A DNA stretch of 64,000 nucleotides from Bradyrhizobium sp. ORS 278 (GCF_000026145.1 NC_009445.1:6757001-6821000); one strand, 5' to 3'. Positions 50,657 through 60,295 are shown, numbered from the stretch's first letter. Numbers and translations: made by a program. The notes: generated by a model from the sequence alone, not told the origin.

Positions 50657-51574
50657 ATGACCGACGCACCCTCAACCCCCGTGCGGTCTCGACGCTATGC
50701 GCTGGCGGGATTCGCCGGCGGCCTCGCCGCGGGCGCGCTCGGCGGCGCCGCATTCGCCCAGACGGCGCACCGGCCGGCGCCCACCATCATTGCGGCCCCG
50801 AAACGGTTCGGCGGCAAGACCGTGCTCGTCACCGGGGCCACCTCGGGAATCGGACGCGCCGCCGCGATCGCCTTTGCCCGCCAGGGCGCGGCAGTCGTGT
50901 TCTGCGGCCGGCGCGAGGCGCTGGGCCGCGAGGTCGAGGCCGAGATCAAGGCGGAGGGTGGCCGCGCCCGCTTCATCCGCGCCGATGTCCGCGTCGAGGC
51001 CGAGATGCGGGATCTCGTGGTACAGGCGATTGCAACGTTCGGCGGTCTCGACATCGCGTTGAACAATGCCGGCATCACGATCGAAAAGCCGCTGCACGAG
51101 CTCGATGCTGCCGACTGGGCCGATGTCGTCGACACCAACCTGCGCGGCGTGTTCTTCGCCATGAAGTATGAAATCGCCGAGATGCTGCCGCGCGGCGGCG
51201 GGACCATTCTCGTGACCTCGTCCTCCGTCGTCCATCGCACCGGGCCGCGCCGCAGCGCCTACACCGCGACCAAGGCCGGCTTGGTCGGCATGGTGCGGTC
51301 GGCGGCGCTCGACTATGCCGACAACAACATCCGCATCAACGCGATCCTGCCGGGCACGACCGACACCGCGCTGGTCCGCCGCGTCGCCGGCACCGAGGGC
51401 ATGCCGGACGCCGTGTGGCAGATCGCCGCCACGCAATGGGCGCGGAGCAAGATGCCGGGCTTCAAGCGCATGGCGTCGCCCGAAGAGATCGCCGAGTTCG
51501 CTGTCGCCATGGCCTCGCCGGAGCTGACCTACATGACCGGCTCTGCGCTCGCGTCGGATGGCGGGACCGGCTGA
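50657..51574 (+). CDS. exported short-chain dehydrogenase/reductase
   Basis: This 305-residue protein carries a twin-arginine-type signal (SRRYALAGFAGGLAAGALGG, about 11-30) ahead of a complete classical SDR domain. TGATSGIGR (NAD(P)-binding), NNAG, catalytic Ser in TSSSVVH and YTATK (Tyr-x-x-x-Lys) are all present. Export of an SDR is unusual because NAD(P) is cytoplasmic; Tat export of the folded, cofactor-loaded protein would explain it. It is probably repressed by the divergent TetR. Substrate unknown. Confidence 0.87.
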   Translation: MTDAPSTPVRSRRYALAGFAGGLAAGALGGAAFAQTAHRPAPTIIAAPKRFGGKTVLVTGATSGIGRAAAIAFARQGAAVVFCGRREALGREVEAEIKAEGGRARFIRADVRVEAEMRDLVVQAIATFGGLDIALNNAGITIEKPLHELDAADWADVVDTNLRGVFFAMKYEIAEMLPRGGGTILVTSSSVVHRTGPRRSAYTATKAGLVGMVRSAALDYADNNIRINAILPGTTDTALVRRVAGTEGMPDAVWQIAATQWARSKMPGFKRMASPEEIAEFAVAMASPELTYMTGSALASDGGTG

Positions 51575-51688
51575 GATTTTATCGGGCCCAGGAAACCTTC
51601 CGTCGCGCTGGCGATTGCCGAACAGAGATTGTCATGCGGGACTGACGCGACTGCACGTCGTGCGGCCCTCACGCGAAGGATGTTCGAC

Positions 51689-52168
51689 ATGCAAGCCGAC
51701 CACCCCATTACCTGGCTGACCTTCTTCACGCTCGCCGCCGGCATCATCATCGCCGCCGGCGCCTTCCTGTCGTTCCTGCGCTCGCGGCACAACCGCGAGA
51801 TCGCCGCTGTCGCGCTCGAGGGCGATGGCCGCGGCCGCGGCATGGCGCCGTCGGGCGCGCTGCCGGAACTCGGCGGTCTGTTCGTGCTCGGCCTGATCGT
51901 CGCCGGCCTCCTGGTCGCCGGCTATCAGAGCGGCGGGTCGACCCGCTTCGCTGGCGGCGACAAGCCGACGCCGGTCCCGTCAGCGCCGACCAACACCGAC
52001 CGCGGCACCACCGTGGGCGCCGGCGCGGCGATCACCCCGCCGGAGTCGCCGACGATGACGCAGCCGGCCCGCCCCGGCCCCGATCTGCGCACCGCCCCCG
52101 CCTCGTCACCGACGGGCGCCGGACCGGAGAGCGGCGGTCATCCGGAGGCGAGCCCGCCGGCGCGGTAG
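51689..52168 (+). CDS. small membrane protein with proline-rich tail
   Basis: This 159-residue protein has a hydrophobic segment at about 9-31 and a second at about 64-83. About 75 residues rich in Pro, Thr, Gly and Ala follow. AAGGA nine bases before ATG 51689 supports this start (the frame is open 60 bases further). Family unknown; the tail probably faces the periplasm. Confidence 0.6.
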   Translation: MQADHPITWLTFFTLAAGIIIAAGAFLSFLRSRHNREIAAVALEGDGRGRGMAPSGALPELGGLFVLGLIVAGLLVAGYQSGGSTRFAGGDKPTPVPSAPTNTDRGTTVGAGAAITPPESPTMTQPARPGPDLRTAPASSPTGAGPESGGHPEASPPAR

Positions 52169-52191
52169 CATTCGCTTGCTCCAGAAAAACG

Positions 52192-52216
52192 AAGGCCGTG
52201 CAATGCGCGGCCTTTT
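52192..52216. terminator. bidirectional rho-independent terminator
   Basis: AAGGCCG (52192-52198) pairs with CGGCCTT (52208-52214), followed by TT and preceded by AAAAACG on the other side. It sits between convergent genes ending at 52168 and 52263. Confidence 0.75.
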
Positions 52217-52262
52217 CCCATTCAGCTTTCCTGAACCAATAATGACGCGCCAGCGCGGCCCG

Positions 52263-52952
52263 TCAGATCGCGGCCGCCACCTTGTCGAGGCCGATCGTGC
52301 GCGCGAGCCGCCGCACCTCGTCCTTCTGGTCGTCGCGCAGCTGCCAGAGCAGCGGCATCGCCGCCGATTTCAGCTGCTGCACCTCGTCGGAATCCGGGTC
52401 GATCGCGACGGCGCCCGGCTTCGCGGCGGTCTGGCGGCCGGTGTGGATCTTGCGGGCGACGGCGCGCAGCGCGGTTTCCACCGCCGGCCAATAATATTCC
52501 TGGCTGGCCGACAGCCGCAGCCGCTCCTTGATTCCCGCGATCTGGGTATCCGACAGCAGCGAATAGGCCTTCTGGACCTCGGGCTTGAGCGGCGCGGCTG
52601 GCGCGTCGGTCCGGGCCATGATCTTGGACTTCGGCAGGATCGGCTCCGCCGCCACGACGGGCGCCTTTGCCGGCTCCTTGGCAACCTCCGGCTCGGACGG
52701 CGCGTAGGCATAGGCTTGGCGCAGCGTGCTCCGGGTCACCGGCGCGCTCTGCGGCTCGACGTCGGCGGCCGCAACTGTGACCATGGCGAGGCGGTCGCCC
52801 TTAGCTTCGCGGTTGGAGATCGGGCTTTTCGCAACCACGGCCGGCATCATCGCACCAGCCGAGGGAACGCTGTCCCGCATCAGGATACTGGTCACGGCAG
52901 CGCCGGCGATCAGAACCCCAAGCAAAGCGGCAATAGCGATCGACTTCGTCAC
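52263..52952 (-). CDS. membrane-anchored protein with LTXXQ-like helices
   Basis: This 229-residue protein has an N-terminal hydrophobic anchor or signal (about 5-25) and a variable linker. The C-terminal helical domain includes YSLLSDTQIAGIKERLRLS, then YYWPAVETALRAVARK, resembling LTxxQ/Spy-type proteins common in Bradyrhizobium. The start is set by GGAG seven bases before GTG 52952. An envelope stress or metal-binding role is possible but not shown. Confidence 0.65.
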   Translation of the reverse strand: MTKSIAIAALLGVLIAGAAVTSILMRDSVPSAGAMMPAVVAKSPISNREAKGDRLAMVTVAAADVEPQSAPVTRSTLRQAYAYAPSEPEVAKEPAKAPVVAAEPILPKSKIMARTDAPAAPLKPEVQKAYSLLSDTQIAGIKERLRLSASQEYYWPAVETALRAVARKIHTGRQTAAKPGAVAIDPDSDEVQQLKSAAMPLLWQLRDDQKDEVRRLARTIGLDKVAAAI

Positions 52953-53076
52953 GCAAATCTCCGTATCCCGGCGGAAACGCCGCACTTTGCCGAAAACTGG
53001 GAGCAAATTAAGGCTTTACGATGCCACAGAAACAGGTGAGCCACCATTCCGCCCTGCGCAGATGACGGATATTTTT

Positions 53077-53343
53077 TTATGCCGCGGAAGACAGCTCGGC
53101 CGGCGTCAGCAGATCGTAGGCGGCCTGGATGTCGGCAACGATATCGGAGGCCTCCCACAACGCCGCCGGTTCCACCGAATGCAGGCTGATGGTCCAGTTT
53201 CCGCCGCGCGCAGTTCGCGGCACGCTCATGATGTCGAACTGAACGCTGCGGCACAGGGGATGGCGCTGCAGGGCATGTCCAACGCGAATCCGAATCTCCT
53301 CGAGCGTCGCCCGCTCCTTGGTCAGCCCCAACTCGATGCCCAT
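53077..53343 (-). CDS. short conserved-looking protein, unknown
   Basis: This 88-residue soluble protein reads MGIELGLTKERATLEEIRIR at its start, with LHSVEPAALWEASDIVADI later. It lacks hydrophobic helices and known motifs. Amino-acid usage looks natural. It lies alone between two minus-strand genes with gaps of about 90-120 bases. Function unknown. Confidence 0.5.
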   Translation of the reverse strand: MGIELGLTKERATLEEIRIRVGHALQRHPLCRSVQFDIMSVPRTARGGNWTISLHSVEPAALWEASDIVADIQAAYDLLTPAELSSAA

Positions 53344-53430
53344 TGCGCAATTCCGCCAAATCGAAACTCGGCGGATTGTGCGGCGGGATGGTTAATGGTG
53401 CCTTAAGGACACAGTGGGACCGCAGCATCG

Positions 53431-54405
53431 TCAGCCGGCGCGTCGCGAGCCCGCGTGCTCATACTCCTCAGCCGTGCGCGCAACCAGCGTGGCGACGTCG
53501 GTGATGTCCGTGACCCCAGAGACGGAATGCCCCGCGCTCCAGATGTCACGCCACCGCGTCGGCCTGCTTTCGCGCGCGCCGACATCGATGTCCTTGCCGA
53601 TCTCGATCGCGCCGCGCGCCGGCAGGGCGTCCGGATCGAGTCCCGCCGCAAAGATCGAGGGCCGGAGCATGCTGGTCGGCAGGCCGGTGACGGCCGAGGT
53701 CAGCAGCACATCGTCCGCCGAGCTGTCGACCAGCATGGTCTTGTAGCGGGCATCCGCCACGCTCTCGCGTGTCGCGATGAACTTGGTGCCCATGTAGGCG
53801 AGATCGCAGCCGAGCATCTCGGCCGCGCGCAACGCCACGCCATCACTGATGCCGCCGGCGAGCACGATCGGGCCGGCGAAGAGGCTGCGCACCGCCCGCA
53901 CGAAGGCAAACGGATTGAGCCAGCCGGTCTGACCGCCCGCGCCTGCCGTCAGCAGCACCAGACCATCGGCGCCAGCCTCGATCGCGCGCTCGGCGTGGCG
54001 GAGCGAGGCGACGTCGGCGAACACAAGCGCGCCGGCCTCATGCAGCGGCGCGATCACCGGCGCCGGCGAGCCGACCGAGGTGATGACGAGCTCCGGCCGG
54101 TGGCGCAGCAGCACCGCGAGATCATCCGCAAGCCGCGCGTTGGAACGGTGTACGATCAGGTTCGGACAGACCGGTGCCGCCGCCACGCCGCTGGCATCGC
54201 TGGCGCGCGCGAGCCGGCCGGCGATGTCGCGCAGCCAGCCGTCGAGTTCGTCGGGCGTGCGGCAGTTCACCGTCGGGAACGCGCCGATGACGCCGTTGGC
54301 GCAGGCCGCGCTGACAAGCTCGACGCCCGACACCAGGAACATCGGCGCCGCGATCAGCGGCAGCCGCAGCCGCTTGCGTATTTCAGGCAGAGGAAGTGTC
54401 TGCAC
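53431..54405 (-). CDS. nitronate monooxygenase-like flavoprotein
   Basis: This 324-residue TIM-barrel flavoprotein starts MQTLPLPEIRKRLRLPLIAA, with APMF as the first FMN contact. It continues with GADGLVLLTAGAGGQTGW, LAGGISDGVALRAAEMLGCD and AYMGTKFIATRES, the family signatures. GTG 54405 follows GGGAGGACACGCG, supporting the start. Members oxidise alkyl nitronates or act as NADH:quinone reductases. The substrate here is unknown. Confidence 0.87.
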   Translation of the reverse strand: MQTLPLPEIRKRLRLPLIAAPMFLVSGVELVSAACANGVIGAFPTVNCRTPDELDGWLRDIAGRLARASDASGVAAAPVCPNLIVHRSNARLADDLAVLLRHRPELVITSVGSPAPVIAPLHEAGALVFADVASLRHAERAIEAGADGLVLLTAGAGGQTGWLNPFAFVRAVRSLFAGPIVLAGGISDGVALRAAEMLGCDLAYMGTKFIATRESVADARYKTMLVDSSADDVLLTSAVTGLPTSMLRPSIFAAGLDPDALPARGAIEIGKDIDVGARESRPTRWRDIWSAGHSVSGVTDITDVATLVARTAEEYEHAGSRRAG

Positions 54406-54461
54406 CGCGTGTCCTCCCTGAGGCTCGTTGCACCCAGGGATAGCTACGCCGGCGCGCGCGA

Positions 54462-55106
54462 TCAATCGTCGCCGAACAGGCTGAAGCGCGGGCCCGGCAT
54501 GTCCGCGGGCTGAGCGGCATAGGCCCGCGGCGTCGAATCCTCGCGCACCGCCTGCTCGACGGCGCGCAGATCCTGCTCGCGGCGCTGCCGGCGGCGTTCG
54601 ACATACTGCCGGTGCCGTTCGGCACGGCGCTGCTCGGCGACGCGCCTGCGCTCGGCCGCGCGTGACGTCTGCTCCGGATCCGGCGCCTTGTCTGCAACCT
54701 TGTCCTGGCTCTTGTCTTGTGTCGTGTCTTGCGCGGCGTCCTGCACCTTGGCCTGTGCATCGCCGGGCTGGGGCATGATGGATGTCGGTGAAGCGGCTGC
54801 GGTGGTCGTCATTGCTGCCGGAGCCTGCGAAGCACTCGCCGAAGCCGGGCTCGCCGTGGCCGCGCTGGCCGCCGCGGGTGCCACCTTGACCGGGACCGTC
54901 GCGGCCGCCTGCGTTGCCGCAAGATAGGACGTCACAGTCGGAGACGGCGACGGCGCATCCGGCACCGAACGTTCGAGCCTGGCGGCTTCCGTCGCCGGCG
55001 ATTTCGGATTCATCCCCTGGGCAATCATGAGCCCGCCGCCGAGGCCGGCCGCAACGGCAACCGCGACTGTTCCGGCCCCCGCAAAGAAAGCTGTCGACGT
55101 GCGCAT
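54462..55106 (-). CDS. anchored alanine-rich protein with basic coiled coil
   Basis: This 214-residue protein begins with a signal or anchor segment (MRTSTAFFAGAGTVAVAVAA and on). A long Ala/Ser/Thr-rich linker follows, then a highly charged Arg/Glu/Gln helix (AAERRRVAEQRRAERHRQYV). The start ATG 55106 follows GGGAG. It is divergent from the acyl-CoA synthetase gene. Family unknown; the highly basic helix may bind nucleic acid, polymer or membrane. Confidence 0.6.
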   Translation of the reverse strand: MRTSTAFFAGAGTVAVAVAAGLGGGLMIAQGMNPKSPATEAARLERSVPDAPSPSPTVTSYLAATQAAATVPVKVAPAAASAATASPASASASQAPAAMTTTAAASPTSIMPQPGDAQAKVQDAAQDTTQDKSQDKVADKAPDPEQTSRAAERRRVAEQRRAERHRQYVERRRQRREQDLRAVEQAVREDSTPRAYAAQPADMPGPRFSLFGDD

Positions 55107-55263
55107 GGCCTTGCTCCCTGATTGTTCGGCCGGGCAACGCCGCGCGCGCGGCGATGTTCCGAGCCAAGCCGCGACGCGACTTGAGCGCGAAGGCCATTCT
55201 GTTAGCCTGCGTATCAAGCTCCGCGACGCAACAACCAGCGGGGCACTTCGGGAGGACATCCGC

Positions 55264-56826
55264 ATGAACCGTGAACTCCACGCGTTCCCCGTCGTCTGCG
55301 AGCAGACGTTGCTTACGTTGTCGCGCCATCCGCAGCGCACCGCTTTCAGCTGGCCGGGAGGATCGCTGTCCTATCAGGGCGCGATCGACTTGATCGGCCG
55401 CATGCAGGGCGTGTTCATGCGGCTCGGCCTGCCGCCTGGAACACGCGTCGCGTTCCTCACCGCGAATCGCGCCGATGCGTGGTGCGCCGGCATGGCGGCG
55501 CAGCTGTCGCGGCTCGCCATCACCTGGCTGCATCCGCTGGGCTCGCTGGAGGACCAGCTGTTCCAGCTGTCGGATTCCGAGTCGCAGGTGCTGGTGATCG
55601 ATGCCGCCGCGTTCCGCGACCGCGGCGGTGAACTCGCCGCGCGCGCCGACGGTCTGCGCCATGTGTTCACGCTCGGGCCCGCCGGGTACGGCGCCGATCT
55701 GCTCGCCGCCATCGCGCAATCCGGCCACGCCACCGCGCGCAATTTCGCGAGACCCGACGACCTCGCCACGCTCAACTACACCGGCGGCACCACGGGCAAG
55801 TCGAAGGGCGCGCTGCGCCATCACCGGGAATATGGCGGCTTCGCCACGGCGATCCTCGCCGATTTCGAGATTCCGGACCGCGCCCGATATCTCACGGTGG
55901 CGCCGATCAGCCACGTCGCCGGCACCAAGGTGCTGCCGACCCTGATGCGCGGCGGCACCGTGCACATGCTCAAAGGGTTTGATCCCGAGGCCGTGCTGGA
56001 CACCATCGCCCGCGAGCGCATCAACTTCACTCTGTTCGTACCGACCATGATCTACGTGCTGCTCGATCATCCCGCGCTCGCCAGGACCGATCTCTCCTCG
56101 CTGGAGCTCGTGCTCTACGGCGCGTCCGCGATGTCGCCGACACGGCTGGTCGAAGGCATCGAGCGTATCGGCCCGGTGTTCTCGCAGCTCTACGGCCAGA
56201 CCGAATGCTATCCGGTGTCGGTGCTGCGCAAGGCCGATCATGATCCGAAGCAGCCGGAGCTGTTTCTGTCGTGCGGCTTCCCGATCGCGGCTTGCGAGGT
56301 CAAGATCCTCGACGACGATGATCAGGAGGCGCCGCAGGGCGAGGCTGGCGAGATCTGCGTGCGCGCGCCGCATGTGATGGCGGAATACTGGAAACGGCCC
56401 GACATCACGGCGGAGACCCTGAAGAACGGCTGGCTGCGCACCGGCGACATCGCGCGCCGCGACGAGCGCGGCTACCTGTACATCCTCGATCGCAAGAAGG
56501 ACATGATCGTCTCCGGCGGCTTCAACATCTTTCCGCGCGAGATCGAGGACGTGCTGACGCAGCACGCCGATGTCGCGATGTGCGCCGTGGTCGGCGTGCC
56601 CGACGACAAATGGGGCGAGGCCGTCACCGCGATCGTAGTGCCGCGCGCGGGCGCGCAGCCCAACGCGACCGAGCTGATCGAGCTGGTCAAGGCGCGCAAG
56701 GGCTCGGCGCACGCGCCGAAGCGCGTCGAGTTCGTCAAGGAGCTGCCGGTGACCGGCGTCGGCAAGATTGACAAGAAGGTGCTGCGCGCGAAGTACTGGG
56801 AGGGACGCGGCCGGATGGTGGGATAG
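55264..56826 (+). CDS. AMP-forming acyl-CoA synthetase
   Basis: This 520-residue ligase has LNYTGGTTGKSKGALRHHRE (phosphate loop near 165-180), YGQTECYPVS (A5), GWLRTGDIARRDERGYLYIL and DRKKDMIVSGGFNIFPREIE (hinge and A8). GVGKIDKKVL near the C-terminus contains the catalytic lysine. GGGAGGACATCCGC before ATG 55264 fixes the start. The class (fatty acid, cyclohexane- or aromatic-acid-CoA ligase) is not clear. It is an independent gene with repeats downstream. Confidence 0.88.
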   Translation: MNRELHAFPVVCEQTLLTLSRHPQRTAFSWPGGSLSYQGAIDLIGRMQGVFMRLGLPPGTRVAFLTANRADAWCAGMAAQLSRLAITWLHPLGSLEDQLFQLSDSESQVLVIDAAAFRDRGGELAARADGLRHVFTLGPAGYGADLLAAIAQSGHATARNFARPDDLATLNYTGGTTGKSKGALRHHREYGGFATAILADFEIPDRARYLTVAPISHVAGTKVLPTLMRGGTVHMLKGFDPEAVLDTIARERINFTLFVPTMIYVLLDHPALARTDLSSLELVLYGASAMSPTRLVEGIERIGPVFSQLYGQTECYPVSVLRKADHDPKQPELFLSCGFPIAACEVKILDDDDQEAPQGEAGEICVRAPHVMAEYWKRPDITAETLKNGWLRTGDIARRDERGYLYILDRKKDMIVSGGFNIFPREIEDVLTQHADVAMCAVVGVPDDKWGEAVTAIVVPRAGAQPNATELIELVKARKGSAHAPKRVEFVKELPVTGVGKIDKKVLRAKYWEGRGRMVG

Positions 56827-56875
56827 CGCCACCACGGGGCTTCGGTCTTCTGCGTCATTGCGTCCCTCACCACCG

Positions 56876-57020
56876 TCGTCCCGGACAAGCTGCGACGCGC
56901 GCCGGCGCGGCGCCGATCCGGGTTCCAGACGCCGTGCCGGGCATGAGGCGCGAAAACGCCAATCGCCAGCGCGCCTCGCACGACGTCCTGTGGGTATGGG
57001 TCCCGGCGTTCGCCGGGACG
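56876..57020. repeat. REP-like intergenic element
   Basis: The stretch opens with CGTCGTCCCGGACAAGC and ends in a perfect hairpin GTCCCGGCG-TT-CGCCGGGAC (57000-57019 roughly). These are hallmark pieces of common alphaproteobacterial palindromic repeats. It lies between the acyl-CoA synthetase gene and the convergent NifX-like gene. Confidence 0.7.
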
Positions 57021-57046
57021 AGGATGATGTTTGCTATTCAGGCACA

Positions 57047-57439
57047 TCAATGCCGCGAGAACAGGTCGCGCAGCTTGCAGAGCGAAGTAGTGACGTCGAA
57101 GCGCTGCGCGGGCAGCGGCTCGCCGGCAATGAGCCGCGCGAGCGCGGTCTCGGCATCGCTCTCGCCGGTCAGCAGCACGTCGGCGCCGCGCGCCTTCATG
57201 TGGCGGATGAAGCCGTCGCCGGCGCTGCCGGCCAGCACGATGTCGATGCCATCGAGCGGATGCGGACAGTCGTCCTTGAAGTGATGCAGCACCTGGTCCT
57301 TCGCGAGTTCGACGCGATCCGGCGCAGGCAGACGCGCGCTCGCAGCATGATTGGTGAGATCATAGAGCAGCCAGCAGCGCGCCTGTCCCGCGTGACTGCT
57401 GATAGTGCTCCAGTCCCTGGTCGGAACAGCGATCCTCAT
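57047..57439 (-). CDS. NifX/NafY-type (dinitrogenase cofactor) domain protein
   Basis: This 130-residue protein has MRIAVPTRDWSTISSHAGQA, then PHPLDGIDIVLAGSAGDGFI and RGADVLLTGESDAETALARL. This is the RNase-H-like fold of NifX/NifB-C/VnfX proteins that carry iron-molybdenum cofactor precursors. Cysteines are few, as in carriers. No nif genes lie nearby, so a role in nitrogen fixation is possible but not shown. ATG 57439 is preferred to 57472 because the fold starts there. Confidence 0.75.
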   Translation of the reverse strand: MRIAVPTRDWSTISSHAGQARCWLLYDLTNHAASARLPAPDRVELAKDQVLHHFKDDCPHPLDGIDIVLAGSAGDGFIRHMKARGADVLLTGESDAETALARLIAGEPLPAQRFDVTTSLCKLRDLFSRH

Positions 57440-57519
57440 CTCGGGCCCCGGCTCGGTCGCGAACATCGGCACACAAACTACACGGCCGTCGCCGCGGATC
57501 GCTGATCCAGCGCAAATCC

Positions 57520-57537
57520 GGCCGTAGTTCTACGGCC
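57520..57537. promoter_or_regulatory. palindrome upstream of the chemoreceptor gene
   Basis: GGCCGTAG-TT-CTACGGCC is a perfect dyad of 8-base arms, 178 bases before the chemoreceptor start and 81 bases upstream of the NifX-like gene. An AT-richer stretch follows. It is a candidate operator or hairpin. Confidence 0.4.
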
Positions 57538-57714
57538 AGCTTACTCTGCTCAAGTTTAGAGCAAAATTTATCTCTCGCGCGCCTAACTATCCGCACGTTT
57601 TTACCGTGACGCCTCAACGATGAGCGGCCGGTGCATATATTTGCAGCAACGAGCCTCTGCTCCGGCCGGCCGCACCCCCGACGATCCCCGCACGATTGAT
57701 ATCTGGAGTCCAAA

Positions 57715-59406
57715 ATGCCGTCGTTTTGCAACCTCTCGATTCGCAATAAGGTGTTGTTTGCCTTCGGCATCGTGCTGATGACGGCCATGGGGCTTGGCGG
57801 CTTCTCGATCGACCGGCTAGGGACCGTGAATGGCTCGGCCGCCGAGGTCCGCGACAATTGGCTGCCGGCGACAGGATGGCTCGGCACGATCTCGAAGTCC
57901 GTGGAGCAGTATCGCGCACGTCAAGGCCAGTTCCTGTTGGCGACCACGGCCGAAGCCAAGAACGAGCAGGAGCGGCAGATCAGCGAGAGCCTGGAGCTCT
58001 TCAACAAGACCTGGGCTCTCTACGAGCCCACGGTGACGACAGCCGAAGAGAGGGCGCTGGTGGCGGCGTTCAAGAGGCCCTGGACTGCATATCTCGAGGA
58101 AAGCAAGCCGCTGCTCGAGCTGTCGCGCAAGAACCAGACCGAGGCGGCCACCGCGTTGTTCATGGGCAGGCTGCGTGAAGATTTTGTCCAGGCGCGCAAG
58201 GCGCTCGAGCAGGACCTCGCCTGGAACGTCGAGCAGGGCAAGAAGGAGGCCGACAAGGGCGCCGCCGTCTATCAGTCCTCGCTGTCATGGATCTTCGCCA
58301 CGATCGCGCTCGCTGCCCTGCTCTGCACCGCGATGGGCTATCTCATTGTCTCGGGCGTCGCGCGACCGATCACCGCGATGACCGAGGCGATGCGCAGGCT
58401 CGCCGGCGGCGACATGACCGCCGCGATCCCCGGCACCGAGCGCAAGGACGAGATCGGCAAGATGGCCGGTGCCGTGCAAGTGTTCAAGGACAACGCCATC
58501 GAGACCGAGCGGCTCCGCGCGGAGCAGGCCGAGGCCGAGAAGCTCGCCGCCGAGCGGCGCAAGCGCGACATGCACGCGCTTGCCAACAGCTTCGAGGGCG
58601 CGGTCGGTGAGATCATCAACACCGTGTCATCGGCCTCGACCGAGCTCGAAGCCTCCGCGTCGACGCTCACCTCGACCGCCGAGCGCACGCAGCAGCGCAC
58701 CACCGCCGTCGCCGCGGCCTCGGAGCAGGCCACCGCGAACGTGCAGTCGGTGGCGTCGGCGACGGAGGAGCTCAGCTCGTCCGTCACCGAGATCAGCCGG
58801 CAGGTGCAGGACTCCGCACGGATCGCCAACGAGGCGGTCGACCAGGCGCGCAGAACCAACGATCGTGTCAGCGAGCTGTCGAAAGCAGCGGCGCGGATCG
58901 GCGACGTCGTCGAGCTGATCAACACCATCGCCGGACAGACCAACCTGCTGGCGCTGAACGCCACCATCGAGGCGGCGCGTGCGGGCGAGGCCGGGCGCGG
59001 CTTCGCCGTGGTCGCCACCGAGGTCAAGGCGCTGGCCGAGCAGACCGCGAAGGCGACCGGCGAAATCGGCCAGCAGATCTCCGGCATCCAGGCTGCCACC
59101 CAGGACTCGGTCGGCGCCATCAGGGAGATCAGCGGCACGATCGAGAAGCTCGCAGAGATTTCGTCGACCATCGCCGCGGCAGTCGAGGAACAGGGCGCCG
59201 CGACCCAGGAGATCTCGCGCAACATCCAGCAGGCCGCGCAGGGCACGCACGAAGTGTCGTCGAACATCACTGACGTGCAGCACGGCGCCGCCGAGACCGG
59301 CTCGGCGTCCTCGCAGGTGCTGTCGGCCGCGCAGACGCTGTCGCAGGACAGCAACAGGCTGAAGCTGGAGGTCGGGCGCTTCCTGAGCACGGTGCGGGCG
59401 GCGTAA
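57715..59406 (+). CDS. methyl-accepting chemotaxis protein
   Basis: This 563-residue receptor has a first transmembrane helix (about 12-30) and a four-helix-bundle (4HB_MCP) sensor domain in the periplasm. The second helix (about 190-212) precedes a HAMP domain ([20 protein letters not shown]). The C-terminal signalling domain contains [20 protein letters not shown], and [17 protein letters not shown] binds CheA/CheW. A C-terminal CheR-binding pentapeptide is absent. No che genes are nearby. The ligand is unknown. Confidence 0.92.
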   Translation: MPSFCNLSIRNKVLFAFGIVLMTAMGLGGFSIDRLGTVNGSAAEVRDNWLPATGWLGTISKSVEQYRARQGQFLLATTAEAKNEQERQISESLELFNKTWALYEPTVTTAEERALVAAFKRPWTAYLEESKPLLELSRKNQTEAATALFMGRLREDFVQARKALEQDLAWNVEQGKKEADKGAAVYQSSLSWIFATIALAALLCTAMGYLIVSGVARPITAMTEAMRRLAGGDMTAAIPGTERKDEIGKMAGAVQVFKDNAIETERLRAEQAEAEKLAAERRKRDMHALANSFEGAVGEIINTVSSASTELEASASTLTSTAERTQQRTTAVAAASEQATANVQSVASATEELSSSVTEISRQVQDSARIANEAVDQARRTNDRVSELSKAAARIGDVVELINTIAGQTNLLALNATIEAARAGEAGRGFAVVATEVKALAEQTAKATGEIGQQISGIQAATQDSVGAIREISGTIEKLAEISSTIAAAVEEQGAATQEISRNIQQAAQGTHEVSSNITDVQHGAAETGSASSQVLSAAQTLSQDSNRLKLEVGRFLSTVRAA

Positions 59407-59458
59407 GGGCGCTAGCTTTGTGAGTTGCTTACCCCGCTCTCAACCCAACGACGGTGAA

Positions 59459-59485
59459 CTCCCCTCCCCCTTGCGGGGAGGGGAG
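59459..59485. repeat. 11-base-pair perfect hairpin (terminator or dispersed palindrome)
   Basis: CTCCCCTCCCC (59459-59469) and GGGGAGGGGAG (59475-59485) flank a 5-base loop. It lies between the convergent chemoreceptor and thioesterase genes and resembles the hairpin at 46751-46788, which shares GGGAG-rich arms and a following CGCAC. Confidence 0.7.
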
Positions 59486-59500
59486 CGCACCGTCACGGCC

Positions 59501-60274
59501 TCACCGCTTCTCGATCACCAGGCTCTGCACCACGCGGCCGAAATAACCCTTCGCATCGCCGAGCCGCGCCATTGCGAGTCCGGCGCCATCGGGGCCGATC
59601 CAGCTTTCGGCGTCGAGCAAAATCCAGTCGCCGACCGGCTCGCGGGCCATGTTGACGGTGAGGTCGGCGTTGAGGAACGTGTAGCTGTGGAAGTCGAGCG
59701 CGGCCGACGTTCCGTTGCAGAAATCGCTGGCCACCACCGCGCGCATCGCCTGTGACACCGCGTGGCCCTCGACCAGCGGCCAGTCGACGCGATACCAGAT
59801 CGCGCCGGGGCCGCGGACGCCGAAGCGGCCGCGGGCGGCGCGCAAGGTCATGCCGCGGACGAAGGGGCTGGTGGAGAAATCGGCCGGCTCGGGCTGCGCC
59901 TGATCCGGGCCGGCGAGATCGACCGGCAGTTCGTGGACATCGTCCGGCAGCGGCACCGCGTCCTGCCTGATCTTCAACACGGTCGCGGTGACGACGACGG
60001 TGTTGCCGGCGCGCAGGCGCACCGCGCAGAGCTGGATCTTGCGGCCCTCGCGCAGCACCTCCGTCTCGACGTCGAGCTGGGCGAGCGGCACCGGGCGCAT
60101 CAGGTCGATGGTGACGCGGGCGATGCGCATCGGCGACTTCGTCGGGATGCGCTCGGCCGCCCACACCGCGAGCGCCGAGGGCGCCGAGCCGTGCTGCATG
60201 GTCGGATCCCAGGGACCGGCGGCATCGGGACTGACGGCGACCTGACTGTCCGTGACGCGAAAGATCGGCCGCAT
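59501..60274 (-). CDS. acyl-CoA thioesterase-like (double hot-dog) protein
   Basis: This 257-residue protein matches the TesB/4HBT_3-type thioesterase build: AERIPTKSPMRIARVTIDLM, then RPVPLAQLDVETEVLREGRK, and FHSYTFLNADLTVNMAREPV with GDWILLDAESWIGPDGAGLA later. It probably hydrolyses acyl-CoA. Start ATG 60274 or GTG 60292. It lies directly downstream of minE (21 bases or less), so it may be a passenger of the min operon. Confidence 0.8.
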   Translation of the reverse strand: MRPIFRVTDSQVAVSPDAAGPWDPTMQHGSAPSALAVWAAERIPTKSPMRIARVTIDLMRPVPLAQLDVETEVLREGRKIQLCAVRLRAGNTVVVTATVLKIRQDAVPLPDDVHELPVDLAGPDQAQPEPADFSTSPFVRGMTLRAARGRFGVRGPGAIWYRVDWPLVEGHAVSQAMRAVVASDFCNGTSAALDFHSYTFLNADLTVNMAREPVGDWILLDAESWIGPDGAGLAMARLGDAKGYFGRVVQSLVIEKR

Positions 60275-60295
60275 CAGCGCACGCTGTCCCACGTT

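Noticed and set aside
53431..56835. A very long minus-strand reading frame of over 1,100 codons
   Set aside because: Only its 3' end (up to 54405) is a real flavoprotein gene. The rest is antisense to the acyl-CoA synthetase and crosses the 54462-55106 gene in another frame; its translation is low-complexity.
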